This document shows, piece after piece, positions 24,707-31,641 of a stretch of 31,641 bases of DNA. Source of the DNA: an uncultured Clostridia bacterium (lineage in GTDB: Bacteria > Bacillota_A > Clostridia > TANB77 > CAG-508). The stretch lies in contig CALXSA010000013.1 in assembly GCA_944390995.1 (NCBI GenBank), forward strand, positions 1-31,641. The letters are read 5' to 3'. A model generated the notes under the pieces. The model was given only the letters and a program-made list of their open reading frames with translations. It had not been told where the DNA came from and did no database searches. Position 1 is the stretch's first letter; every line of letters starts with the position of its first letter. The position numbers and the translations under genes were made by a program.

Positions 24707-24830
24707 AATTTGAATTAGAAGCAAGTATAACAAGGCAGCCGAGCTAATTTTTTCGAGACTATACGTTTTGTATGTCGAGAAAAAATTATGCGATGGCTAA
24801 CAAAGTTAGACGCAGCTTATAATTCAAATT
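24707..24830. repeat. Structured element A between rpsM and rpsK
   Basis: Arms 24707-24722 and 24815-24830 pair in 15 of 16 positions. Inside, AGCC-G-AGC leads into a hairpin (TAATTTTTTC / GAAAAAATTA plus an apical ATAC / GTAT) that returns to GATGGCT. The related element B at 30428-30548 shares AAGC, AGTAT, AGG, CC-N-AGC, GATGG and AGACG-N-AGCTT at the same places but has different stem sequences. Its right arm runs up to the first base of the rpsM stop codon. Confidence 0.6.
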
Positions 24831-25198
24831 TATTTTTTCTTGCTCTTGCTAACTAGTTTTCTAGGACCCTTCCTTGTACGAGCATTAGTTTTTGTTCTTT
24901 GTCCTCTTACTGGTAAGCCCCTTCTATGTCTTAGTCCTCTATAGCAACCAATTTCTGTAAGTCTTTTAATATTTAAAGCAACTTCTCTACGTAAGTCTCC
25001 TTCTACTTTGTAACCGTCCATAGCTTTTCTTATTGCTTGTACTTGGTCATCTGTTAAATCTTTAACTCTAATATCTGGATTTACATTTGCTGCTTTTAAT
25101 ATTTTTTGTGAGCTTGTTAAACCAATACCATATATGTATGTTAGTCCAATCTCAACTCTTTTTTCTCTAGGTAAATCTACGCCTGCTAAACGAGCCAT
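24830..25198 (-). CDS. rpsM: 30S ribosomal protein S13
   Basis: Head protein of the small subunit that contacts tRNA and forms a subunit bridge. The 122-aa product has [37 protein letters not shown] and the C-terminal [20 protein letters not shown], the tRNA-contacting tail ending in lysines. GGAGGTG precedes the ATG. First of rpsM-rpsK-rpsD-rpoA-rplQ; element A abuts its stop codon. Confidence 0.97.
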   Translation of the reverse strand: MARLAGVDLPREKRVEIGLTYIYGIGLTSSQKILKAANVNPDIRVKDLTDDQVQAIRKAMDGYKVEGDLRREVALNIKRLTEIGCYRGLRHRRGLPVRGQRTKTNARTRKGPRKLVSKSKKK

Positions 25199-25240
25199 AA
25201 TTTTCTAGCACCTCCACTTGTTTTATTTTCTTATTTTTAA

Positions 25241-25425
25241 TTTATTGCGTTTGAAGTCTATTAAAGGTGAAATGCATTAGCTCTTTTTAGAACTAATCTT
25301 TAATATTTTCTCAAACATATATATAAGGAATGTTGCTTTGCTTTATAGTGCAAACTTACTAAATGCACTCAAAGTTAACTTTCCCTTGCTTCAAAAATTT
25401 CTACTGAAATTTCCTACGCAATAAA
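25241..25425. repeat. Large inverted-repeat element in the rpmJ-rpsM spacer
   Basis: TTTATTGCGT (25241-25250) and ACGCAATAAA (25416-25425) are perfectly complementary and close a region with several small hairpins: GTGCA / TGCAC, AAAGTTAACTTT and AATTTC / GAAATT. It occupies most of the 304-base spacer between rpmJ and rpsM, which is very long for two adjacent ribosomal genes. Confidence 0.5.
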
Positions 25426-25489
25426 ACACAAACCCTATTTATAACTGCTATTTTTAGCAGTTACAGCCGCCAATCATAAGATTTGTGTT
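25425..25489. repeat. Second hairpin in the rpmJ-rpsM spacer
   Basis: AACACAAA (25425-25432) pairs with TTTGTGTT (25482-25489), enclosing AACTGCTA / TAGCAGTT, a perfect 8-bp hairpin, and an unpaired CAGCCGCCAATCAT arm. It stands directly behind the larger element and just before the rpmJ stop codon. Confidence 0.5.
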
Positions 25490-25502
25490 ATTAACAATTT
25501 AA

Positions 25503-25616
25503 TTATCCTTGCCTTTGCTTATGTTTTGGGTTTTCGCAGATTACTCTGATTACGCCCCTTCTTTTAATTACTTTGCATTTTTCGCATATTGGTTTTACTG
25601 ATGGTCTTACTTTCAT
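25503..25616 (-). CDS. rpmJ: 50S ribosomal protein L36
   Basis: The smallest ribosomal protein, here 37 aa, with the zinc-binding C-x2-C ... C-x4-H pattern: [20 protein letters not shown], then [17 protein letters not shown]. It is therefore the zinc-type paralogue. ATG at 25616, preceded by AAAGAGGTG. Between infA and rpsM, its usual place. Confidence 0.97.
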   Translation of the reverse strand: MKVRPSVKPICEKCKVIKRRGVIRVICENPKHKQRQG

Positions 25617-25656
25617 TTATTACACCTCTTTATCTAAAATTCTATATTTGGGTTAA

Positions 25657-25875
25657 TTATTTTGCTCTCCAAGTTATTCTTCCACGGTTTAGGTCATATG
25701 GTGATAATTCCACTTTTACTTTATCTCCAGGAAGAATTTTAATATAATTCATTCTTAATTTTCCTGAAATATGAGCTAATATTTGATGTCCGTTTTCAAG
25801 TTCTACTTTAAATGTAGTATTAGGTAAAGCCTCAACAACTACACCTTCAACTTCTATAACATCTTCTTTTGACAT
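25657..25875 (-). CDS. infA: Translation initiation factor IF-1
   Basis: Binds the A-site of the 30S subunit during initiation. The 72-aa product is a single OB fold with the usual sequence: [40 protein letters not shown] and [15 protein letters not shown] 25875 has GGAGG in front at good spacing; an ATG four codons upstream does not. Follows map, the standard infA-rpmJ-rpsM order. Confidence 0.97.
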   Translation of the reverse strand: MSKEDVIEVEGVVVEALPNTTFKVELENGHQILAHISGKLRMNYIKILPGDKVKVELSPYDLNRGRITWRAK

Positions 25876-25949
25876 ATTTGCCTCCATTTTCCTTTTTTAG
25901 TCAATTATACTATTTTATAATATAGATACTTGTATAGTATATAACAAAA

Positions 25950-26720
25950 TTAAACTAATGTCAAGATTTCTGGCTCTTTTTCTGTAATTAAAATTGTATT
26001 TTCGTAATGAGCTGACAAACTACCATCTTTTGTAAGAATGGTCCATCCGTCGTAATCTTGTACAACATCTCTCTTACCAGCTATAACCATTGGCTCTACT
26101 GCAAGTGTCATTCCAGGCTCAAGTCTAATTCCCCTACCTGCCTTGCCATAATTTGGTATTCCTGGGTCTTCATGCATTTCCCTACCAATTCCATGTCCTT
26201 GGAATTCTCTTACCACATTGTACCCATTCTTTTCCACAAACTCGCCTATGGCATGTGACACGTCACCAATTCTATTTCCTTTAACTGCATATTTAATACC
26301 TTCAAAAAAAGCTTTTTTAGTTACATCTACCAATCTTTTTGCTTCTTCTGTACCATTTCCTACAATAAAGGTTCTAGCAGCATCTCCATGAAAACCGTCT
26401 TTATATACAACTAAATCTATGCTTACTACATCCCCATCCTTTATTATTTTTTTGTCAGATGGTATGCCATGTATAACTTCATCATTAACAGATATACAAA
26501 GAGTTGCTGGAAATGGTGGCACTCCTTTAATACCACTAGGATAACCTTTTTGAGCTGGTATTCCTCCATTTTCTCTTATTATTCTATCGGCAAATTTATC
26601 GAGCTGCATTGTAGACATTCCAGGTTTTATTATTTTTTCTAATTCGTTATAAACATGCCCTGTTATTCTACAAGCTTCTTTCATTAATTTAATTTCATGA
26701 ACTGATTTTATAGTAACCAC
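25950..26720 (-). CDS. map: Methionine aminopeptidase, type I
   Basis: Removes the initiator methionine from nascent proteins, metal-dependent. The 256-aa product has the metal ligands in order: VSIDLVVYKDGFHGDAARTF (two Asp near residues 97 and 108), GHGIGREMHEDP (His near 171), VEPM (Glu near 204) and ENTI (Glu near 235). There is no N-terminal zinc-finger extension. It begins with GTG, five bases behind the adk stop codon and preceded by AAGGAAG, so it is coupled to adk. Confidence 0.96.
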   Translation of the reverse strand: MVTIKSVHEIKLMKEACRITGHVYNELEKIIKPGMSTMQLDKFADRIIRENGGIPAQKGYPSGIKGVPPFPATLCISVNDEVIHGIPSDKKIIKDGDVVSIDLVVYKDGFHGDAARTFIVGNGTEEAKRLVDVTKKAFFEGIKYAVKGNRIGDVSHAIGEFVEKNGYNVVREFQGHGIGREMHEDPGIPNYGKAGRGIRLEPGMTLAVEPMVIAGKRDVVQDYDGWTILTKDGSLSAHYENTILITEKEPEILTLV

Positions 26721-26725
26721 TTTTC

Positions 26726-27388
26726 TTACTTCCTTCTGTATTGCTCTAAAAATTGTTCTATTTCTCTAACAGCAACCTCAACTTCTTTAGGTTGAACTGA
26801 ACATAGAGCATTGTTTTTTCTATAAAATTCTATTAAGTCGTTTGAATTTTCATGATAAATAACTAATCTTTTTGAGATAGTTTCTTCATTATCATCATCG
26901 CGTTTTTTTAGCTCTGAGCCACAAACATCACATATATTTTCTACTTTTGGTGGCTTTGTTTCTTTGTTATATATTGCTCCACAAGATTTGTTTGTGCAGA
27001 TTAGCCTATTTACAACTCTTTTTATTATTTCATCATCTGGTACATCTAGCTCTATTGCAACTCTTTTAGCATCTGGTTTATTCTCTTTCAAGAAATCTCT
27101 TAATGCTTCAGCTTGTGCAACTGTTCTAGGAAATCCATCAAGAATTGCACCATTTGCTACATCATCTTCTAACAATCTTGCTTTTACTGTTTCTATAACA
27201 AGTCCATCTGGAACTAATGCTCCACTTGACATGTAACTTTGTATTTTATTACCAAGTTCTGTTCCTTTATTTATTTGTTCTCTAAATATGTCTCCAGTAG
27301 AAACGTGTACTAAATTCAAATCATGTGATAATATTTTTCCAATAGTCCCTTTTCCACTGCCTGGAGCTCCTAGCATTACTATATACAT
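26726..27388 (-). CDS. adk: Adenylate kinase
   Basis: Converts ATP + AMP to 2 ADP. The 220-aa product has the P-loop GAPGSGKGT near residue 8, STGDIFREQ near 30, DGFPRTVAQAEAL near 84 and a lid domain with zinc-ligand cysteines (CTNKSC near 130 and CDVCG near 150), the long zinc-binding form. I prefer the ATG at 27388 (MYIVMLGAP, matching family starts), although a GTG three codons upstream is possible; AGGAG lies 11 bases before the ATG. Upstream are a hairpin and secY. Confidence 0.96.
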   Translation of the reverse strand: MYIVMLGAPGSGKGTIGKILSHDLNLVHVSTGDIFREQINKGTELGNKIQSYMSSGALVPDGLVIETVKARLLEDDVANGAILDGFPRTVAQAEALRDFLKENKPDAKRVAIELDVPDDEIIKRVVNRLICTNKSCGAIYNKETKPPKVENICDVCGSELKKRDDDNEETISKRLVIYHENSNDLIEFYRKNNALCSVQPKEVEVAVREIEQFLEQYRRK

Positions 27389-27499
27389 TATAATCACTAC
27401 TCCTAATTTTACATTAACTTAATTTTGTTATATATTCTAAGCTTTTCAGAATAATATGTTTTACTCTGAGTTTGCATTTGAAGTTCACTCCATATTACT

Positions 27500-27536
27500 G
27501 GTACACATATCTTTTGTGTCCAAAAATATGTGTACC
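27500..27536. repeat. Hairpin between secY and adk
   Basis: GGTACACATAT (27500-27510) and ATATGTGTACC (27526-27536) form an 11-bp perfect stem with a 15-base loop. It lies immediately behind the secY stop codon. No long T-run follows on the minus strand, so it is more likely a processing or stability structure than a full terminator. Confidence 0.6.
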
Positions 27537-27547
27537 ATGCGGAGTTA

Positions 27548-28873
27548 CTATTCTAAGAATCCTTTGTAATGTCTCATTACTAATTGAGATTCTAATTGTC
27601 TTATTGTCTCTAATGCAACACCTACAACAATCAATATTGAAGTACCACCAAATGCTAAATCTACACCTGGGACAAATCTTATCAACATTGGAAGTATAGC
27701 TATAATTGCTAAATATACTCCACCAAACCAAGTTAGTTTACTTAGTACTGATGACAAATATTCTGTTGTTGGCTTTCCAGCTCTAATTCCTGGAATAAAG
27801 CCACCATTTTTCTTAATATTATTAGATACTTCTGCTGGATTAAATGTAGCATATGTGTAAAAGAATGTAAATCCAACTATTAATAGTAGATAAACTAACG
27901 CATTTGCTATTGTATAACCCAATCCAACTTGTGAAGTAGATGATGCTATTGAAAAGTTATATATTACATTCCAGAAGCCTGTCTGTGTTGCAATGTCTGG
28001 TACAAACATTTGAATAATCATTGCTGGGAATGTTACGAATGATGAAGCAAAGATTATTGGCATAACTCCCGCTAAAGCAAGCTTCATTGGGATATGAGTA
28101 TTTTGTGCTCCCACCATTTTTCTTCCAACAACTCTTTTTGAATATTGTACTGGTATTCTTCTTTCAGCTTGTTGTACAAATACAACTGCTGCTACCAAGA
28201 TTAGAGCACCAATTATAATTCCTAATGAAATTAACAAACCTGTTGTACTGAATGCTCCTGTTCCCATAATTAAGTTCCATACTGTTGTTATTGCTGTTGG
28301 TAGACCTGCAACAATACCTACGAATATGATCATTGAAATACCATTACCAATTCCTTTATTTGTAATTTCATCACCTAGCCACATAAGTAATGCTGTTCCA
28401 GTCATTAATGAAATTACTACTGTAAAGCCAGTTGCAAAGCTTGTGTCCATAAATATTCCTGTTGAGCTATATGATAAGTATAAACCTACACCCTCAATTA
28501 GCGCTAGGAAAACAGTAAGAATTTTTGTATATCTATTAACTTTCTTTCTGCCTTCCTCTCCGCCTTCCTTAGTAAGTTTCTCTAAGGCAGGAATTACCAT
28601 TCCTAGTAATTGCATTACAATTGACGCTGTAATGTATGGTGTTATTGACATCGCAAATATAGAAAATCTAGAGAAAGCTCCACCTGAGATTAAATCTATA
28701 AGTGCTGCCATCCCATTAGATGCACTTGACATATACTCATTTAAAGTAATTGAGTTTACACCTGGAACGGTGATATAGCATCCTAATCTAAATATTACTA
28801 TTAGTAATAATGTATATAATAATTTCTTTCTTACTGCTGGTGTTTTTAGTGCATTTCCTATTGTTTTAAACAA
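27548..28873 (-). CDS. secY: Preprotein translocase subunit SecY
   Basis: Central pore of the Sec translocon in the cytoplasmic membrane. The 441-aa product has about ten membrane helices, with the conserved ITPYITASIVMQLL (helix 2 region), GNGISMIIF near residue 176, GFTFFYTYATFNPAEVSNNI and GFIPGIRAGKPT near 355. It starts with TTG at 28873, right after the rplO stop codon, with GAGGTG inside the end of rplO, so the two are translationally coupled. Confidence 0.97.
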   Translation of the reverse strand: MFKTIGNALKTPAVRKKLLYTLLLIVIFRLGCYITVPGVNSITLNEYMSSASNGMAALIDLISGGAFSRFSIFAMSITPYITASIVMQLLGMVIPALEKLTKEGGEEGRKKVNRYTKILTVFLALIEGVGLYLSYSSTGIFMDTSFATGFTVVISLMTGTALLMWLGDEITNKGIGNGISMIIFVGIVAGLPTAITTVWNLIMGTGAFSTTGLLISLGIIIGALILVAAVVFVQQAERRIPVQYSKRVVGRKMVGAQNTHIPMKLALAGVMPIIFASSFVTFPAMIIQMFVPDIATQTGFWNVIYNFSIASSTSQVGLGYTIANALVYLLLIVGFTFFYTYATFNPAEVSNNIKKNGGFIPGIRAGKPTTEYLSSVLSKLTWFGGVYLAIIAILPMLIRFVPGVDLAFGGTSILIVVGVALETIRQLESQLVMRHYKGFLE

Positions 28874-29308
28874 CTAAATCACCTCGGCCTTTCCTCCTAA
28901 AGCTTCTATTTTTTCTTTAGCAGCTTTAGTAAATCTAACAGCCTTAACTGTTAATTTTTTATCTAATTTTCCTGTTGCGATTACTACGATACCATCTTTT
29001 GCTTTACTTATTATTCCGTCTTTTATTAAGCTTTCTGCTGTAACTTCTTCAGTTGTAGCCTTGTTTAGCATTGTTAAAGTTACTTCCACATAGTCTTTTG
29101 CATGTATATTTGTAAAGCCTCTTTTTGGTAATCTTCTATATAAAGGTGTTTGACCACCTTCAAAACCTCTCCTTACTCCGCCACCAGATCTAGCTTTTTG
29201 CCCTTTGTGTCCACGACCTGATGTCTTTCCTAAACCAGAACCTATACCACGTCCGACTCTAGTTCTAGTTCTATTTTTTTGTGCTGGTTTTATTTCGCCT
29301 AATTTCAT
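28874..29308 (-). CDS. rplO: 50S ribosomal protein L15
   Basis: Late-assembling large-subunit protein. The 144-aa product has [20 protein letters not shown] and the glycine- and arginine-rich [20 protein letters not shown], then [20 protein letters not shown] near 65. GGAGGTG precedes the ATG. Only 30 bases separate it from the rpsE stop codon, leaving no space for rpmD (L30), which usually lies between them. Confidence 0.97.
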   Translation of the reverse strand: MKLGEIKPAQKNRTRTRVGRGIGSGLGKTSGRGHKGQKARSGGGVRRGFEGGQTPLYRRLPKRGFTNIHAKDYVEVTLTMLNKATTEEVTAESLIKDGIISKAKDGIVVIATGKLDKKLTVKAVRFTKAAKEKIEALGGKAEVI

Positions 29309-29338
29309 TTTGTCTGTACACCTCCTATTTTTTTAATC

Positions 29339-29830
29339 TTATATTATTTCTTCTACTTTTTTGCCTCTTTTTTTGGCTACTGTTTCAGCTGTTTGCATAG
29401 CTTTCAAGCCTTCTATTGTAGCATAAACAACATTTCTTGGATTGTTTGTTCCAATGATTTTTGTTCTTATATTTCTGTATCCTGCAAGCTCTAGTACTGG
29501 TCTAACACTACCACCTGCTATAATTCCAGTACCTTCTTCAGCTGGTTTTAGTAGAACATTTGCACTGCCAAACTTTCCAACATACTCGTGTGGTATAGTT
29601 GTTCCAACTACAGGTACAGCAACTAAATTCTTTTTAGCATCCTCTATAGCTTTCTTTATTGCATCTGGAACCTCTGATGCTTTTCCGTTACCAACTCCAA
29701 CATGACCGTTTTCGTCGCCAACAACAACTACTGCACTAAATCTAAAAGTTCTACCACCTTTTACAACCTTTGCAACTCTGTTAATAGCTACAACCTTTTC
29801 TTTTAATTCAGATGTATTTTCTGATTGCAT
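29339..29830 (-). CDS. rpsE: 30S ribosomal protein S5
   Basis: Small-subunit protein near the mRNA entry, important for decoding accuracy. The 163-aa product has [43 protein letters not shown] and [18 protein letters not shown] typical of S5. The ATG at 29830 follows AAGAAAGGAG at good spacing. The frame is open upstream through part of the 90-bp repeat, but that extension is translated repeat and has no ribosome binding site. Confidence 0.97.
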   Translation of the reverse strand: MQSENTSELKEKVVAINRVAKVVKGGRTFRFSAVVVVGDENGHVGVGNGKASEVPDAIKKAIEDAKKNLVAVPVVGTTIPHEYVGKFGSANVLLKPAEEGTGIIAGGSVRPVLELAGYRNIRTKIIGTNNPRNVVYATIEGLKAMQTAETVAKKRGKKVEEII

Positions 29831-29858
29831 TCTCTTTTCTCCTTTCTTTTTTGTATAT

Positions 29859-29958
29859 GTCAGGGGACACACCTTTTGCCCCGGGTCACTTCTCATTCGG
29901 CTCGAGGAATGTCCCCTCCCCGTACGAATAAGCGATTACCTTCTTTATGGTGCTCTCC
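29859..29958 (-). repeat. About 90-bp GGGGACA repeat, copy 3
   Basis: CAGGGGACACACC, CATTCGGCTCGAGGAATG, TCCCCTCCCC, then GAATAAGCGATTACC and the tail GTGCTCTCCT, as in the pair at 24036-24251. It fills the rplR-rpsE spacer. The CATTCGGCTCGAGGAATG string is identical to copy 2. Confidence 0.85.
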
Positions 29959-29967
29959 TTACTATTC

Positions 29968-30327
29968 TTAAAAATTCAAACCGCCTTCTCTTGCGGCATC
30001 TGCAAGCTCTTTAACAACACCGTGATATATGTATCCACCTCTATCAAAAACTACTGAGCTAATATTTTTCTCTAAAGCCCTTTTTGCTATTAAAGCTCCT
30101 ACTTCCTTAGCAGCTTCTTTATTAGAATGCTTTGTTTTTACTTCTTTATCAAGAGTTGAAGCTTGTGCTAAAGTTACTGCCTTAACATCGTCGATTACTT
30201 GAACATATAAATTGTTGTTACTTCTAAATACGCACAATCTAGGACATTCAGCTGTTCCAGAAATTTTTCTACGTACTCTTTTATGTCTTCTAATTCTTTC
30301 AGCATTTCTGTCAGTTTTCTTTACCAT
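29968..30327 (-). CDS. rplR: 50S ribosomal protein L18
   Basis: Binds 5S rRNA together with L5. The 119-aa product has [19 protein letters not shown] and [15 protein letters not shown], then [20 protein letters not shown] and a C-terminal AREGGLNF, all typical. A purine-rich ribosome binding site precedes the ATG. A 223-base spacer with element B separates it from rplF. Confidence 0.97.
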   Translation of the reverse strand: MVKKTDRNAERIRRHKRVRRKISGTAECPRLCVFRSNNNLYVQVIDDVKAVTLAQASTLDKEVKTKHSNKEAAKEVGALIAKRALEKNISSVVFDRGGYIYHGVVKELADAAREGGLNF

Positions 30328-30427
30328 TTTTAAATCTCCTTTCTAACTAAAAGATTTTGCTCTTAGTTTATTTTAGATTTTTACTATTTTAATTTTAATC
30401 AAAAACGAGTATTTCTCCACAGTCCCT

Positions 30428-30548
30428 GCTTAAATCAAAAGCGAGTATTGCTAGGAGACCAAGCAAATAATTTTGAAATAATACGATTTGTATATTGAAA
30501 AATTATTTGTGATGGTCGACACCGCAAGACGAAGCTTTTCATTTAAGC
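30428..30548. repeat. Structured element B between rplF and rplR
   Basis: Outer arms GCTTAAATCAAAAGC (30428-30442) and GCTTTTCATTTAAGC (30534-30548) pair in 14 of 15 positions. Inside, GACC-A-AGC leads into AAATAATTTT / AAAATTATTT, a perfect 10-bp stem with a further apical ATAC / GTAT pair, returning to GATGGTC. Related to element A (24707-24830). It ends two bases before the rplF stop codon. Its first 20 bases are partly duplicated just outside (AATCAAAAACGAGTATTTCT at about 30397). Confidence 0.6.
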
Positions 30549-30550
30549 CC

Positions 30551-31090
30551 TTACTTCTTGCCGGCCTTACCCTCCTTACGTCTAATATGCTCCTCAGCAT
30601 ACTTAATACCTTTACCTCTATATACTTCTGGTGGTCTTTTTGTTCTAACAACTGCTGCTGTTTGACCTACTAATTCTTTGTCTATTCCTCTAACTGTTAT
30701 GTGGTTGCTATCAGCAACATCAAATGTAATGCCTGCTGGTGGGTCCATTTCAACTGGATGTGAATAACCTAGGTTCATTACTAATTTGTTTCCTTTTTTC
30801 TGTGCTCTATAACCTACACCATTAATCTCTAAGTTTCTTTTATATTCATTTAAAACGCCTTCTATCATGTTATTGATTAATGTTCTAGTTAGTCCGTGTA
30901 GACTTCTATTTTCTGGCTCATCATCACTTCTTGTTACATTTATTACTTTGTCTTGCATTGTAACTGTTATGTTTTTGTGTAAATCTCTTTCTAATGTTCC
31001 TTTTGGTCCTTTAACTGTGATGTGATGTCCGTCTAGTTTTACTTCTACGCCATCTGGTATGTTAATAGGCTTATTTCCTATTCTTGACAT
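30551..31090 (-). CDS. rplF: 50S ribosomal protein L6
   Basis: Two-domain large-subunit protein near the sarcin-ricin loop and L7/L12 stalk base. The 179-aa product has MSRIGNKPINIPDGVEVKLD, VKGPKGTLERDLH, and the C-terminal RTKRPPEVYRGKGIKYAEE and HIRRKEGKAGKK typical of L6. ATG 31090 has AGAGGTG upstream; an earlier in-frame codon adds three residues without support. Confidence 0.97.
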   Translation of the reverse strand: MSRIGNKPINIPDGVEVKLDGHHITVKGPKGTLERDLHKNITVTMQDKVINVTRSDDEPENRSLHGLTRTLINNMIEGVLNEYKRNLEINGVGYRAQKKGNKLVMNLGYSHPVEMDPPAGITFDVADSNHITVRGIDKELVGQTAAVVRTKRPPEVYRGKGIKYAEEHIRRKEGKAGKK

Positions 31091-31124
31091 TTTTTTCACC
31101 TCTTTACCTTTTCTAAATTATAAA

Positions 31125-31523
31125 TTACCATACATAAGCTAGGACTTCTCCTCCTAAACCTTCTTGTCTTGCTTCTTTGTCTGTTTTTATTCCTTTTGAA
31201 GTAGATATAAGAGCTATACCTAAACCATTTAAAACTCTAGGTAGTTCATCTTTTGATGCATACACTCTTAAACCTGGCTTACTAATTCTTTTTATTCCAT
31301 CAATAACTCTTTTTCCTTTTTCATCATATTTTAGAGTTATTCTTATAATTCCCTGACGAGAATCTTCTATTTCCTCGAATGCTGAAATATATCCTTCTTT
31401 AAATAGGATATTTGCTATGGCTCTTTTCATCTTAGATGCTGGCACATCAACTGTTTTGTGCTTAGAACTATTAGCATTTCTTATTCTAGTTAGCATATCT
31501 GCTATTGGATCTGTTGTATTCAA
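31125..31523 (-). CDS. rpsH: 30S ribosomal protein S8
   Basis: 16S rRNA-binding protein that also represses the spc operon in some bacteria. The 132-aa product has [59 protein letters not shown] and the C-terminal GISTSKG-like [16 protein letters not shown] with [14 protein letters not shown] precedes the ATG. About 85 bases with a strong hairpin separate it from rpsZ. Confidence 0.97.
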   Translation of the reverse strand: MNTTDPIADMLTRIRNANSSKHKTVDVPASKMKRAIANILFKEGYISAFEEIEDSRQGIIRITLKYDEKGKRVIDGIKRISKPGLRVYASKDELPRVLNGLGIALISTSKGIKTDKEARQEGLGGEVLAYVW

Positions 31524-31564
31524 TTATTTTCCCTCCTTTTTTAATTGGCATTCACGTGTATTCT

Positions 31565-31607
31565 AATTTGTTTCAAAATTAGTAGTATGCTAATTTTCAA
31601 ACAAATT
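31565..31607. repeat. Hairpin in the rpsZ-rpsH spacer
   Basis: AATTTGTTTCAAAATTAG (31565-31582) and CTAATTTTCAAACAAATT (31590-31607) pair in 17 of 18 positions with a 7-base loop. It starts at the base before the rpsZ stop codon on the minus strand. The high A/T content makes it unlikely as a terminator in this operon; possibly an mRNA stability element. Confidence 0.65.
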
Positions 31608-31641
31608 CTACCAGCTAGCCTTTTTCACACCCGGAATCTCT
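31608..31641 (-). CDS. rpsZ: 30S ribosomal protein S14 type Z (C-terminus only)
   Basis: Only the last residues are in the window: EIPGVKKASW followed by TAG (31610-31608). This is the typical end of the short zinc-binding S14 (type Z). The gene continues beyond the right edge. Its position upstream of rpsH is that of the spc operon. Confidence 0.9.
   Translation of the reverse strand, partial: EIPGVKKASW

Overview
The window looks like a chromosomal segment of a low-GC, endospore-forming Firmicute, most likely a member of the Clostridia. The evidence is the very AT-rich DNA, the spoVACDE cassette and SpoVT, a tandem-cysteine (zinc-type) S4, strong GGAGG ribosome binding sites, and an orphan prepilin-like secreted peptide of a kind common in gut Clostridia. 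I cannot assign a genus from the sequence alone. Almost every gene is on the minus strand; the one clear plus-strand gene is the AIM24-family gene at 3501-4184.

Layout from left to right. 1-902 has no convincing gene but holds a (GT)17 dinucleotide tract, an 11-bp phased repeat and a hairpin element. 903-2932 is spoVAC-spoVAD-spoVAE (dipicolinic acid channel). It is followed by dodecin and by a divergent AIM24 gene with a perfect consensus promoter. 4325-5752 is infC-rpmI-rplT behind a leader with an attenuator; infC very probably starts at AUA. A prepilin-like peptide and tRNA-Gln(CTG) follow. 6461-14099 is the lower-glycolysis cluster, transcribed gap - DUF1653 - pgk - tpiA - gpmI - (YezG-like immunity gene) - eno. 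14543-21496 is a mixed block: an 88-aa unknown, spoVT, a KAP-like P-loop NTPase, comFC, recD2 broken by a one-base insertion, and a small membrane-anchored glycosyltransferase-like protein. 21665-31641 is the spc/alpha ribosomal operon: rpsZ(partial) - rpsH - rplF - rplR - rpsE - rplO - secY - adk - map - infA - rpmJ - rpsM - rpsK - rpsD - rpoA - rplQ. It lacks rpmD between rpsE and rplO.

The most unusual content lies between the genes. (1) Two copies, in opposite orientation, of a roughly 230-nt element at 7811-8039 and 14232-14466 share long identical core strings. They are closed by outer arms of unrelated sequence that are each perfectly self-complementary (21 and 22 bp). That is the signature of a conserved structured RNA or a mobile structured element. 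(2) Two related elements of about 120 nt sit directly behind the rpsM and rplF stop codons and share the same internal module, CC-N-AGC paired near GATGG. (3) Three loci carry four 11-bp units of the form TGTAAT-N5, like sites of OmpR/PhoB-family regulators. (4) A 35-nt unit containing GGGGACAGGTCTC is present in tandem at five loci plus one solo fragment. (5) A family of about 90 bp occurs three times inside the ribosomal operon. (6) Several further hairpin elements fill unusually long spacers in the ribosomal and glycolytic operons.

Starts were revised where ribosome binding sites clearly favour another codon (spoVAE, dodecin, infC, the prepilin-like gene, the YezG-like gene, tpiA, the KAP gene, recD2, the glycosyltransferase-like gene, infA, adk, rpsE, rplF). 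All functional calls rest on recognising protein motifs by eye; no database search was run.
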